Assembly (NCBI GenBank): GCA_037013685.1
Contig: CM072919.1
Location: 2,977,616 to 3,041,615 of the forward strand
Origin: Acridotheres tristis
Taxonomy: Eukaryota; Chordata; Aves; Passeriformes; Sturnidae
DNA: 64,000 bases
Direction: 5' to 3'
Position numbers and translations under genes: made by a program. Shown here in pieces: positions 1 to 11,418 of the stretch. Position 1 is the first letter of the stretch. Every line of letters begins with the position of its first letter. Below the pieces are notes generated by a model, which had not been told where the DNA came from, ran no database searches, and worked only from the letters and a program-made list of their open reading frames with translations.

Positions 1-1743
1 AGGGGCTGTTCCGCTTGCGTGGAGCTGGCCGGGAGTCCTGATAACCGCTCAGCTGGTTTCTCTGTCCCTGCTCCCCTCCCGTGCCTGCCGCCAGCGCTCC
101 CGGGTGAGGGGGCTCCCTTCGAGCCGGGACTTCTTTCCCCCCAAACATGGTAAGAGGCGTGGGCAGATGGTTTTCATTGTCCAGGTTATTGGGGGCAATA
201 AAAGAGCAAGAGTGAATCACAGCAGGGGAATTAGCAGGTAAATTGAGCCGGGTACAGCATTAGGCAGAGAGGCTGAGCCACCAGGGCTGGGCACTGGGCT
301 GGGCAGCAGTTCCAGCGGTGAGGCATCGCCTGGGGCTGGCCAGGATGTCCCAGCTAATGAAACCCACGTGCTCCTGCCCTAGGAAAGGTTTAAACAGCTC
401 CTGGCTGGGGCCCAGCCCCACTTGCTTTGTGGGAGGATGGTGCATCCCGGGAGGGCTGGAGGTGAGCAGAGGAAGCTCAGTCACTAGAATCGCTGCAGGA
501 AGGAGGCATGCACAGAGTGCTCGCATGCTGGGGGTGAATCAGGATGCTCCGGATACAGGGAACACCGGGCACCTGCCTCCACCTGGGCGAGCCTCATCCT
601 GAGCTGTGCTTGCCAGTACCGTGGTCTCCAGGCTCTGGGCTGCCCCTGCTATCACTGTGGCCTTGCTCCAATTTTGCTGCATACTCCCAGGAAGCCGTGA
701 GTGCCCGGGAGCGGTGCCCAGCAGTGACATACTCTGGCCTGCTAAGGCTCCCAGGAGCCCAGCCAGGAGCAGTGATGGGTGATGGCAAAGCCATGGCTAA
801 GCCTCGGCATTAGTGGTACAGGACGTGGTGCTGGCTCCAGGCACACCCAGCTTGTGTGCAGGTGACATGTGTGTCACCAGTTCTGGAGCCAGGGAGGGCA
901 TCTGAGCCAGGGGTAGCAGCTGCTGTCTCATGGGGTGGGGGACCCACCTGTGCTGTCCCTCCCTGTGTGGCACCTCCTGTTCCAGCCAGCTCTGGCCCTG
1001 CCAGCACTGGAGGATTGACCCCGAGCTCGGGGCCGTTCACTCCTGCCCTGTGTGCCAGGGGGGTTAAAGTCCCCTCGTTTTATGAGCCATGAAACCATTT
1101 TTATGACCCTGTGGTTTCTAGAGCTGGGCTATTTGGAGGCTCCTTTCTGTAAATGGCACAAGGAGGTATTCCTTGCAGGGGTGGCCCAGGTGTTGGCACC
1201 GCCTCTCCCTGCCAGTGCTGCCCGGGACTGGAGGTCCCTCCCTGCCCTGTGCACGTGGAGAGGCCCGGGCTGTCCATGCCCGGAGCCGTGCCCCACTGGA
1301 TGTGGTGTCACCAGGAGCTTGCAGCTGAGGTCTTGCTGCCTTTGGCGGTGCAGGCAGCACTGACTGCCTGTGGCAGATTTGGCTGTGCTCCCTCAGAACC
1401 CAGCCAGGCTGGGGGACAGAGGTGGGACAGGTTTCTGGGCTCTGTGGCAGTTCCCACTGGGAATGGTGCTTTATGCTCCAGCTGCTCCTGCTTCACACAG
1501 TGCAGGCTGGTGGGACAGTTTCTGTCCCACACTGAGGACAGTGGTACCAGGCTGGGAGAGGGGCTGCATCTCACCTTCTGCTCCTTCTGCTGCTTTTAAT
1601 GGCTTCTCTCCCCTCCTGCTTGCAGGGCCAGCCAGGTCCAGACCTTTGGCCTCTACTGAACTGGGTCTCTGAGGGTGACCTCGAAGCTGAACAGTGGGCC
1701 CTGTCTGCAACAAGGTTGGCACAGGGGTGACTCTTCCCAGGAG
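1..1743 (+). other. MISP 5' flank, possible noncoding first exon and 5'UTR
   Basis: No coding gene is supported here. A consensus splice donor (ATG followed by GTAAGAG) ends a GC-rich segment at position 149 and could be the end of a noncoding first MISP exon. A pyrimidine-rich tract ending in TTGCAG at 1625 is a good acceptor, so 1626-1743 would be the 5'UTR part of the main MISP exon. In human the gene upstream is PALM; nothing of its coding sequence is recognisable in these bases. The exon assignment is inference from splice consensus only. Confidence 0.4.
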
Positions 1744-4700
1744 ATGGACAGAGTCACCAGGCACCTTGTGTTCCAGCTCCCACAGGTCTCGCACAGGCAC
1801 GACTCGCTGGCAGACCTGAGGGCCAACAGCGACGATGATGTGTTTGGCTCTGCTCAGCACACCACCCAGAGGGTGGAAAATGGCTACAGCTGGAAGAGGA
1901 GGTCCCAGTCACCCTCGTATTTCCTGGAGGGTGGAAGAGATGTCTGGACCCCGTCCCCAGACAGGGAGTCCAAGCTAGAGGTGGTGAGATCGGGAAGCCT
2001 GTACGACCTCCGGGCTTACAAAGGTGAGAGGAAACCCTCGAAGCTCTACGATGATGAGGAACAAGATCTGTACAGGGTCCCTCCACCCAACATCTCACCT
2101 GAGAAAGCCAGGGAGCTCGAGGATGAGAGGAAAGAGGTCATCCGGAGCCAAGTGATGAGGAAGAGCTCCACCATTGCAGAAAGGTGGAGCTCCGTGGATG
2201 AGCTGAGCTCCATCAGCACCGGCATGAGCAGCCAAGGTGAAGGCAGGCACACAGGCAGTGTGCCCACCAGCTTTGCTATCTGCTTTGACAAATCGTCCCC
2301 AGGCAGGGCTGCAACACCTGTTGACCCTGAGAATATTGACACGGAGCAGATCAACTTCTCTGCGGCTCGGCAGCAGTTCTTGATGCTGGAGAAGACCAGC
2401 CCGGGCTCATTTTTCAGCCCAGGGCAGCAGGCCATGTCCCCAAGGCCAGACTCGGTGACAAGAGTCTCCAGGGAAGAGTGGCACAGCCCTGAGATGGCCA
2501 CGAAGGCTACAAGAGGCTACGGCAGTGCCGATGCATCAAGCCAGAGCAGGACAGACAAGAGCATTTACCAGGTTTATGGTGTGTCCTCATACAAGACACC
2601 CGAGAAAGAGGAGGCCTCTGCTCCCAGAAAGGCTCACACGGAAAGGTTGCATCCCGTTGGGAAGATGTCTGTCCTGACCAAAGCATGGTCCAGAGAAGAC
2701 CTGGACTCTGGCTTGGGTGAGATGTATAACGAAGCCACTGCAGGCTATGCCAGTGATGGAAGCACCTCCAACGAGACCTTCAGTGGCAGCAAGGAGCTGG
2801 GCAAGGAGACAAAGGTCAGTAATGAGACACCCATCGAGCGGGAGATCCGCATGGCCATGGAAAGGGAGGAGAACCTCTGGAAGGAAAGGGGGATCCAGCG
2901 GCTGACCTCCAGCAGCGAGCTGGTGGAGATCCAGACCAAGCCTGTCCTCAACATTCACACGTCTCCTGGCCCAGGCAGGAAAGGGAAGGACAGAGGCCGC
3001 GCTTCCCTTTACGTCCAGAGGGAAATTGAACAGGAAACGAAGCGAGAGGAAGATCTGAAAAGGCAGGGGAGGCTGCTGGGGACGTATGACAGGGGGACGC
3101 AGCAGGAGCTGGAGGAGCGCAGGAGGGTGTTCGAGCAGGAGGAAACTCCCCCTCAGAAGCCCCCTCCCCTGAAGCGGGCAGAGGAGAGGAGGAGCTGGGT
3201 TAAAGACTTTGTGGTGGAGCAGCCCTCGAGCCCCAGCCCTGCAGAAGACACCAGGGCTGGGAGAAGCATTCCCAGCTACACAGCGAGCATCGCCCACTTC
3301 CAGCTGTCCCAGCCGCGCTTTGCCGCCAGCGAGAGGAGCCGGGAGCAGCCCTTGGTGTCCCAGCACGTTTCCGCCAGCGCCAGCAAATGGGGGAGCGAGG
3401 ATTCCTGGGGAGGAAAGCTTCCCAGCTCCACCCAGAGCCCCGCCAACACTGCTGTCCTGCCCAGAGAGTACTTGTCCCTCTCCTTCTGGAAGCCCAAGGT
3501 GTCCTTCGCGGAGGACATGGGGACGCAGAGCCCGCAGCGGAGGGAGGACGGCCGGGAGGAGCAGTACCGGCTGCGGACGTGGAAGCCCCAGACATCGGCG
3601 CTGATCGAGGAGGAGATCCGGAGTGACTTGCAGAGGGAAGAGGAGCTCCAGGAGCAGCGGAGGCGGCTGATGGACACCTACAGCGATGGTGTTCACCAGG
3701 AGGGCTCCCGCTCTCGGCACAGCTCTGGTAAGGGAGCAAAGGGACAGAGTGTCAGAGAAATGGTTTGGTGGGATGCCTGTAAGGACTCCTGTGTGCTGGT
3801 AGCAAGTTGTCCTGGGAGACCTTGATACCAGCATACTGGAGTCAGCAGAACTGCTCTGCAGGATTACAGAGCTGCTCAGGTCTCGCTGAGTTTGTGTCAT
3901 GTTACAGCAGCAAACAGGGCTAGAAGGGCCCAGAAGGGCCCAGCTAATGCATTTTGCCCCTTGTTCCTGCAGTCCCTGACTGGGGCCCAGGCATGGGGTT
4001 CTGGCTGTGACCAAACCTGCTGGACCTGCCATGGAGGCATTTTTGGGGCAAGGGCCTGACACTCCCGTGGATCTCCATCCCCTGGGAGTGGAACTGAGGT
4101 TCCTCATCCCCCAAACACTCTTTCTCTCAAAGCTGCCTCAGGTGCCAGCGGCAACTACTCAGTGTCTGGGTCTCCTGCCTCTTCTCCTGCCTCACACCAG
4201 ACGGGGGTCTTGGGGCTGATCTCATCCTTCACCCCGCTGAGAGTGACCAGTTCCTCCCAGGGCAGTGCAGAGACCCTCACCCCTGACTCATCGCGTTCCA
4301 GCCCCTTCGAGGAGAGGAGGAGGAGGGTGAAGGAGGATGGAAAGGTGAACACGCTCATCCTGCTTGTGCCAAGTGGTTGGGGGGTTTGAGCCTGGGGAAA
4401 GACTGGTGGCTCTGGGCTGGAGATGGCTGTTCCTGACTCCCACCTGGAGCTGGAGATCCAGTGGCTCAGCTCGATGGGAGACCTGGTGGCGGTGGCACCA
4501 TCAAGAGGCCATGTGAGCCCCCCCAGGCAGTGCCTGCCGTTCAGAGCTGCCAGCACTGGGTGGGACTGGAGAGGAGCAGCAGCTTCCTCCTGTGGAGGAT
4601 CCTGGCCTGGACTGTTCCCCAACCCTAGTCAGGGCTTGGCTGCATGTGCTGCTTTCTCTTGACTCTCCTGTGCCCCTGCTGGGAGCCAGGTCTGGCCGCC

Positions 4701-5111
4701 TCCCCTGCCAGGCTGCCATTATCTAATCATGTTTTCCTCTTTCCACAGTACGCAGGCATTGAACCGGTTGACAAGGTCAACACAGAGGTAAAGCCCTTCA
4801 CAAACACGGGGGCTCTGCTCGAGCTGCCCTGACACCTCCCGCATTCCCCAGCTCCCCTCACTCCTGCAGGCTCGTGGGGTGGACAGGGGTGGACAGGATG
4901 GTCACTTGGGTGGGCACTGAGTCAGGCAGAGAGGGTTGAGGAGCTGGCAGGGGGAGCAGCTCTGCAAACCAGATTATTATGAAAGTCTTCTTTATAAAGA
5001 TCCTGCACGTTCTGGTCTCTGCAGGTGGTGGAAAGCACCCGAGTGTTTCGCCACAAGAGTGTCATGGCCCAGCGCTGGGAGGCCGGAGAGTACGTCCGGG
5101 ATGAGGACTGA
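1744..5111 (+). CDS. MISP: Mitotic spindle positioning protein MISP, four coding exons
   Basis: MISP is an actin-bundling cortical protein that anchors astral microtubules and orients the mitotic spindle (family knowledge). Coding exons are 1744-3727, 4142-4344, 4749-4787 and 5025-5111, all with GT/AG borders and matching phases, giving 770 aa against about 679 in human. The start at 1744 is chosen because the protein begins MDRVTR as in mammals; further upstream the same frame has only a GTG at 1675. Family blocks are the PIEREIR block near residues 361-383, the SLYVQREIEQET block from residue 421 and a related EEEIRSDLQREEEL block at 619-642, all charged helical segments. The end of the protein (YAGIEPVDKVNTE, then VTRH-like STRVFRHKSVMAQRWE, final acidic DED) is the conserved MISP tail. 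The middle is low-complexity, Ser/Pro/Glu-rich and probably disordered and phosphorylated. Start and splice model are well supported. Confidence 0.93.
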
Positions 5112-5640
5112 GGGACCCCTGGGCTGGGGGCTGGCCCTGCTCACAACCAGCTGATGTGTGACCTAAATACTCCATCAGTCCATCACCCTTGGCCGTCGCA
5201 ACAATCAGAGACATGAACCCTGCAAATCAATCTGGTTTATTGTTAAACTGATAATCCTTCCATATAATAGATATGCTCCTTCCTCCTCCTCCTCCTCCCT
5301 GTGGGGTGGAAGAACACCTTTTTTTTCTTAAGAGGGAAAAAATTGGATCAGTATCTTTTTAATCACTTCTGCCTGGAGCCAGCCAGGTGAAATCACCCAG
5401 TAATTCACTTTGCCCCTCGGGAGCTGTGTCTCAGGCTTACGAAAAAGCTGTTTTATTACTCAGTGGTTTTAGGTTTTTAAGCACCACAAGGCTGAGCATT
5501 GATTGCCTTGGGGGGACCTGAACTAAGGCCTCTGGATCAGTGTTACCGTGGGACGTGGAAATCAACATTGGTTTAACTCCTGTGATCCATGGAGATGCAG
5601 CAATAGAATATAAATATATATATATATATGCTGTTTATTT
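5112..5640 (+). other. MISP 3'UTR and flank
   Basis: Noncoding, AT-richer sequence after the MISP stop codon. It contains a short (TCC)n run near 5277-5300 and ends at a (TA)n tract. No canonical AATAAA lies on the plus strand before 5640; the variant AATATA next to the (TA)n tract near 5608 is the nearest candidate poly(A) signal. The exact transcript end cannot be told. Confidence 0.4.
5615..5629. repeat. (TA)n microsatellite
   Basis: An uninterrupted run of about seven TA dinucleotides, read directly from the sequence. Confidence 0.85.
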
Positions 5641-5989
5641 TGCTAATTTATTAAATGGTTGTTGCTCTCTCTGGGTCTTCCATGCCTGCTCCACTGGTTT
5701 TGTTCCGGTGTTTCAGAGGAGCCCCTGCAGTTGGGATGCAGGGCTGGGGTTGGGGCTGGAGCCTTCCGGGGGCTGCAGCCGGGGGAGCACCGGGGTCCCA
5801 CCGGACGGGCCTGGGAGCACTCGGGGCCGGTGGGAGGAATCCCTGAGCGGGGCGGGGACGGCACGGGAGGGTAGCACTGGGGGATGGCAGCACCGGGGGT
5901 TGGTACCGGGTGGGCTTTAAAGTCCCGTTCGACCCCAATGGCGCTGCGGTCCGTGCCCGTGCGCCCGCCCCCGCTAGGGGGCTCCCGGG

Positions 5990-6320
5990 CAGCGCCCGCG
6001 AGGTCCGGTACGGACCCACCGGGCCCCCGGTACCGACCCCGGCACCGACCCCGTCCGCAAGTGCTGACCGGGGTCCGGTACGAATCCACTGAGATCCTGG
6101 TACCGACCCCGTCTGCAAGTGCTGACCGGGGTCTTGGTAGGGATCTGCCGAGACCCGGGTACAGACCCACCGGGACCCTGGTACCAACCCTCTCCGCAAG
6201 TGCTAACTGGGACCCAGGTACGCATCCACTGAGACCCCGATACGAGCCTGCTGAGACCCTGGTGCCGACCCCACTGTGCAAGTGCTGACCAGGGTCCGAG
6301 TACTGATCCCTCTGAGACCC
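5990..6320. repeat. GC-rich degenerate minisatellite
   Basis: A recurring 21-22 nt unit around GGTACCGACCC...GAGACCC is repeated about ten times, with a shorter interposed segment GCAAGTGCTGACC present four times (near 6057, 6113, 6196 and 6281). Larger spacings of about 57 and 83-84 nt come from combining the two pieces. The copies are diverged by point changes. Because the unit keeps frames open it generates long spurious ORFs on both strands between 5.6 and 6.7 kb. Confidence 0.75.
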
Positions 6321-6950
6321 GAACCCTGCTCTGCCAACGCTGATGGAAGTCCTGGTTTGGACCCGGGGGTTTCCCTGGTGGAGCTCCAGGGAGCTGGGAG
6401 GTGCCCAGTGCTGTGACAGGTCAGAGCGGGCAGATGATGCAACCCGTCTTCCCGTCAGCAGCAGCTCGTCCTGAGCCTTCGGAACCGACCAGCAACGGGG
6501 AGGAAAGAGCCCGACCCAGGGCGGTATGGGGACTGAGGGAATCGGGGACCGGAGGTGTGACCGTGGCCGGGTCACCTGGGACTGGGACCAGCAGGGACAG
6601 CTGCTCAGTCCTGGTGTCATGGTGATGCCACTAGTGCTCCAAAGCACAAGAGGAGCTGGAAGACGCTCTCCAGCACCTGAGGAGTTTTGTCTGGTTTTAT
6701 GTCTCTTCAAACGTCCTTAAGTTACTTCTTGATGTTCAGTCGGTTGAATGGGACCAATTCTGGCAAAGAGCTTGACCCCCAAGGCTTTGTTTTATACCAT
6801 GGGGATGGCTCACAGGACTTCAAAGGGCCCAAAGCTCTGTGCCACTGGGCTGGGGGCAGGCGAGACTCTGAGCACAACAGGGAACACACCAATGTTCCAG
6901 GAAAGCATCAGCTGCTGTTCAGACACAGACAGACAGGACTGAATTAAAGG
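6321..6950. other. Intergenic between MISP and the KIAA1958-like gene
   Basis: No coding exon, RNA gene or recognisable transposon was found. The sequence lies between two convergent genes, downstream of both. Confidence 0.5.
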
Positions 6951-6954
6951 TTCT

Positions 6955-6960
6955 TTTATT
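6955..6960 (-). terminator. Poly(A) signal of the KIAA1958-like gene
   Basis: AATAAA on the minus strand (TTTATT on plus), 688 nt beyond the stop codon at 7648. The next minus-strand bases are GU-rich after transcription, as expected for a cleavage site near 6935-6945. The 3'UTR would therefore be about 0.7 kb. Confidence 0.65.
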
Positions 6961-7647
6961 TGGCTCTGTCAACAATACAACCAAAAACCTGACTGAGCTG
7001 TAACAGGCACTAAACACTGCTGGGGCAGCTGAGCAGAGCTGAGCACACCTCCCAGTGCCTTTGTGGAGTAGTGTTTTGCACTCCAGGGAAACCACTTACC
7101 ATAAAACCTTTCAACACTGTCAGACACTTTAAGCAACTTCTTAAAACAGCCACAACTTCTTCAATCTATGAATCTTTCCCTAAGGGAAATGACCTGAACC
7201 TTGTCAGAAGCATTCCTGCAAGGCTGGGATCGGCAGAGCCATTGCTCTCCTCACATTGCTCATCCTTCCCTGCAGGCTGAGCTGTGTGGGGTGTCACCCC
7301 CAAAACGTGGGTGCAGCTGATGCTCCTGGCCAAGCTCTGCCATCCCCGAGCCCTCTCTGTGTCAGCACTGGTCGTTTGTAACAGCATTGACCGTGCAGTA
7401 AAACATTAACTTGTTTGGCAAATGTGAAACTGAAGATTCTCATTAACTAACTAAATTATCAATTCCAGTAACAGAAACAACAACAAAGGAACTTCCCTGA
7501 AAGCTAAGGCACTGCAGATCTGTAGGTACCTTCAGTGCCAAGGTGAAGCCCAGCAGAAAGATCTTTGTTCTCAACCTACACTAAATATATTGCGATAGGA
7601 TTCTGTTTCAGAGCAGCCTTGGAGTGGGGCAAAGCCGAAGGTCACTC

Positions 7648-10600
7648 CTATTTCCTGGTCTTCCTTACTGCTCCTCTGACTTCCTGCATAATAATTTTGA
7701 AGATTTTATCAATTCTAGCTTTTGTCAGTGCCTTTCTGCTGTACCACACATCATCCCAGATGGAGCACAGTGACTTGGGAGACAGGTAAAGAGGGTGGTT
7801 GTCACTCAGCATGTCTGGAGGCCTCTTCCTGGCATACTGTTTGTAACTGGCCACTGGGCAGTTCTCTGGATCCTCAGGTTTGGCAAAGAGCCGTGGGTTT
7901 AGCTCCCCTTCGTTTCCCCCAGGGATCAGATCATCCTTCCACTCCAAGTACTCCATCTCTCCTTTGGTCTTCCTCAGCACCACCTGTCCCCAGTACAGCT
8001 GGTGGGGTTGGTGGTGGGTGCTTGCCCCAAACCCCCTAATGAGGTTGGTGAACATGAGGTTCAGCAAGCCGTGAGGATGTGTCTTGCTTAAAATTCCCTT
8101 CTTATGAAGGTTTTCCACATCTTCATCTGTCAGGTTCTCCACAATAGTCCACTCTTCCACCTTCTCCTTTTGGCACAGCCTCCAATGCTTTAATTTATAG
8201 GCTTCCTGAGAGGCTCTGAACTCTATCCCTCTCATAATGTTGTACTGGTAGTCGTGGGACTTGAGGTACTGGTTGATGTTGTGCTGGAAGATGCTTAAGG
8301 AACTGGAAGAAAAATCCATGCCATTCTGTCTCTTGGCAGAGTTGAAGAATGAGACCAGGTAGCGGTCAAGGTCTGCAGGAGGCAGTGTGTGGATCTTGCG
8401 TATCTCGGAGGGGTGATGCAATTTCAGCCACTCTTTGAACACTTTTATGTCTTCAATGGTGTAGCTTTTCTTTTTCTCCTGCTTCTTCAGCATATCTAAA
8501 AGACAAGACACATCTTTGTGGACAGCAAGAACCCACAAAGATCAGTAAAACACAAGGAGATACAGGATAGTGTCTACTTGCCTTCTGGAAGCCATTCAGA
8601 GATGACAGGACTCTCCCAAACCCCTTCCCCTAGAACTGTGGGTCATATCTGTGTTCTCCCCAAGCCAGCACAACCTAACAGTGCCCAGCTCTCCAGGGAA
8701 AAGTTGGGCTCCTTCCTGCTCCCCTTCTCTTTGGCAGCTGGCTCTGCTCACTGCCATACAGGGAATTTCCCTCTCGCTATGAAATACCAGCATGAACCAA
8801 AGGTAGGGGTGGATGGTGAGGGAGAACAAACAGGTGAGTAAAAGTGTACTATGATTTTGTTTAAAGGATTGCCAGGATTCCAGTTGGGCTCTCTCCCAAG
8901 TTGCCATGGCAATACCACATCTACCTAGTTCGATGTAGCATGAGAAATGAATTCTTTGGATTGCTGGAAAGCTCCATCTGCTCGCCTGTGACTCGTCCAG
9001 GGCTGAGGACAGGGTGATGGAAAAGGGCATATAAGCCAACACCTAGAGATTCCCCTGTTTGCACCAGGTTCTTTTTTACAGGCTTAGTTGTCATCCTGAA
9101 AGACTGACAGCTGTCCCTCTGGTTTGGGGTTTTGGCCTGTTTTGTACCGACTGCTCCAGGTGCAGAGAGGAACAGCTCATGAATTAATAATGCTGAGGTT
9201 TCCTCCGAGCCATGAGTCAGTTACCTTGGCAGAAACAGTTACTACACATCCTAGACATTCCCAGAGGAATTCCCAGTCCCTTCAGATGACTCCTGATGTC
9301 AGTTACGAAAACAGTAAAATACTGCCCCCAAACCCCAACTGTGGCAGTTTGTGTCGTTATGGCTCCACAAGGAACAACAACCCCCTAAGCCTTTTCAGGA
9401 CCAGCACTGGTGCTGTAAGCACATCCCAGGCAGACCCCAAATGCTGCCTCAGCAACTTCTGCCCTTTGCAAGGACATGCCCAGGCCCCATATGTGCACGA
9501 CAGCACATATGAAAGCCTTCATTTTTAAAAGGACTAAAGCAATGTGTGGAGTCCTGCATTTCCTATGCAGGACTGACACTGCTGCCTCTGCTACTGCCAG
9601 CGCTGGGAGGTTTTGGTGCAGCCAAAGCTTTGGCCACAGTTTCTCTGTGTTACTTCCTCTTGTTTCTTTCTCTTGAGACCTGAGTTCCCTGCTCTGGCTC
9701 CAGTTTCTCACAGGGACTCTCTCAACTTACTGTATGGGGGTACTGGGTAAAATGGAAGACCAAAGTATTCAAACTGGGATGTTTGGGCTGGGGCACAGCC
9801 AAGAACACCTTTGGGTACCCCAGAGAAGGGTATTCCCTACAGAAGTACCAATTCCTTTAGGCAGGGAGCTTTATAGTCCTCTTGAGCAGAAACAGGAGTG
9901 CCCCAAATCCAAGAGATTTACTTAGATGCTGCAGTATAGATCTTGGCAGTGATGTGAACTCTCCTTTCTTAGATATTTTGGGAAAGTGATGAATAGAACA
10001 CCCCCACACCCCTGCAGGCACAGAACTCCACACTGTCTTACCTCCATCTGAGGCTGCAGGTGGACAGCTCTCTGGACTCTGGAAGGCTGAAGAACAAGGT
10101 GTCTGCTTGGATCCCGATGTCTCACTGTCCTCACCCACATTCTCAGCACTGTCCCCACTGGAGCCTGTTCCTGGTGTGCCATACTCTGGAGGGCTCAGCT
10201 GGAGATGTTGCTGAACAGCAGCAGTGGCTTGAAGCTCAAAGAATATCACCGAGGGCTGTGATTCAAGCTGGGCCCTGGCTTCATTGCTGGGGACAGGAAG
10301 GGGTTGGAAACATACCTTTGGTGCTGCTGATCCTGGGAGACTCCTTGCTCTAGAAGTTTCAGCCTTGGGCCCTGAAGCAGCAGAAGAACCCAGTCTCAGG
10401 ATGTTCTTGCTTGGGTCCTCTGAGTCGCTGGCAGGAGCCTGCAGAATGTAGGCACAGGCTAGGGGTGGCTTTGCCCTGGGGGCAAAGGAAGCCCTTTGGG
10501 AGGCTGTTGGTTGGTTCAATGCTATCTTCTGGCAGTGGGGCAACTGCAGCTCCTCAGCAGATGGCTCTGACACATTATCCTGGCTGATTCTGTCGTCTTG

Positions 10601-11418
10601 TTTGTCTTCATCTGCCTCACACTGCTCTTCATCAGAGATGATCTGTAAGTCATCATCGTCATCATCACTTTCGGACTTCATGTCCTCTTTGCCAGTTTGG
10701 ACTCTGCTACCAGACACTGAGAAGTGCTGCTCTGCTGCAGAGAATGATGTTATGGGTTTCCTGATGTTTCCTGATGTTATGGTATTTTGACTCCCACTGG
10801 GCTTGTTATTCCTCGTGTAGGCGCTGTCAGCCTTCTCCTCAGTGACCCCTTGGGATCTGCCACATGACTCTGTGCTCCCAGAATCTGCTTGATCCATCTC
10901 AAAAGATGATGGGGTCAGCTTGAGCCTCTTGTCCTCAAAGCTGGATTCCCTTGCCAGAGACTCAGAAGACAAGACCCTCTTTCTTCTTCCTACAGCCTCA
11001 GTCTCTTCTTCACCTCTGTTGTGTGACTTCCCACAGTGCCAGTGATAGGCATGTCCAACTCTGCACATCCACAGCACAGCGTTGTCATTGCTCATGTGCC
11101 CCATGTTCTGCATAAATTCCAGGGCTGGGATCTGGTTGCATATGGTCCCATGAGTGTGTGCCCAGATCACAAGGTTGGAGAGATCTGCTTGAAGGGCACT
11201 GATACCATCACTGGCGCTCTCATCCTGTAAAGGTGTTGGAAAGAACATAAGTGAGAGAGGATGTGCAGACAAGAGCAGTCCTGGGGCTGTTTCTGTCCCT
11301 CCCCAACAGTGCAATAATTGTAGATTGGCAATTTCATCTCAGGACTCTTTTTAAAACTCAATTTGTTCATTCTTTCTTGTCTGTGCTATCATTCATACCA
11401 TAACAGAACACTCACCAT
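7648..11418 (-). CDS. KIAA1958-like protein with DUF3504 (Crypton-derived) domain
   Basis: The model is complement(7648-8495, 10042-11224, 11416-11418), 677 aa. The initiator ATG is the last three bases of its exon, directly before GTGAGT; it joins in frame to GATGAGAGC after the acceptor CTTTACAG at 11225. The 1546-nt second intron has GTAAGA and TTTTAG borders. Residues about 16-63 (SNLVIWAHTHGTIC ... GHAYHW) match the N-terminal block of KIAA1958. A basic GRRKR patch (80-84) may be a nuclear signal, followed by a long Ser/acidic disordered region with a six-Asp run. Residues about 405-677 form a DUF3504 domain: a helical core-binding-like part, then NLIRGFGAS (Arg 549), CPVASYKQY and VWYSRKAL. 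The family comes from Crypton tyrosine recombinases and includes KIAA1958, QRICH1 and ZMYM2/3/4. The chain ends before any HxxR...Tyr motif, so recombinase activity is unlikely. Function is unknown; a nuclear, DNA- or chromatin-related role is inference. Confidence 0.87.

Noticed and set aside
1675..1743. Upstream extension of MISP to 1675
   Set aside because: The codon at 1675 is GTG, while MDRVTR at 1744 is the conserved start.
2587..4107. 506-codon minus-strand open frame opposite MISP
   Set aside because: Shadow of the MISP coding exon; the plus strand has clear family similarity and splice sites.
5643..6710. 355-codon minus-strand open frame
   Set aside because: It reads through the GC-rich minisatellite and has repetitive composition; no splice or family support.
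8596..9042. 148-codon minus-strand open frame in the KIAA1958-like second intron
   Set aside because: The flanking exons join in frame without it and it resembles no part of KIAA1958; retained as intron.
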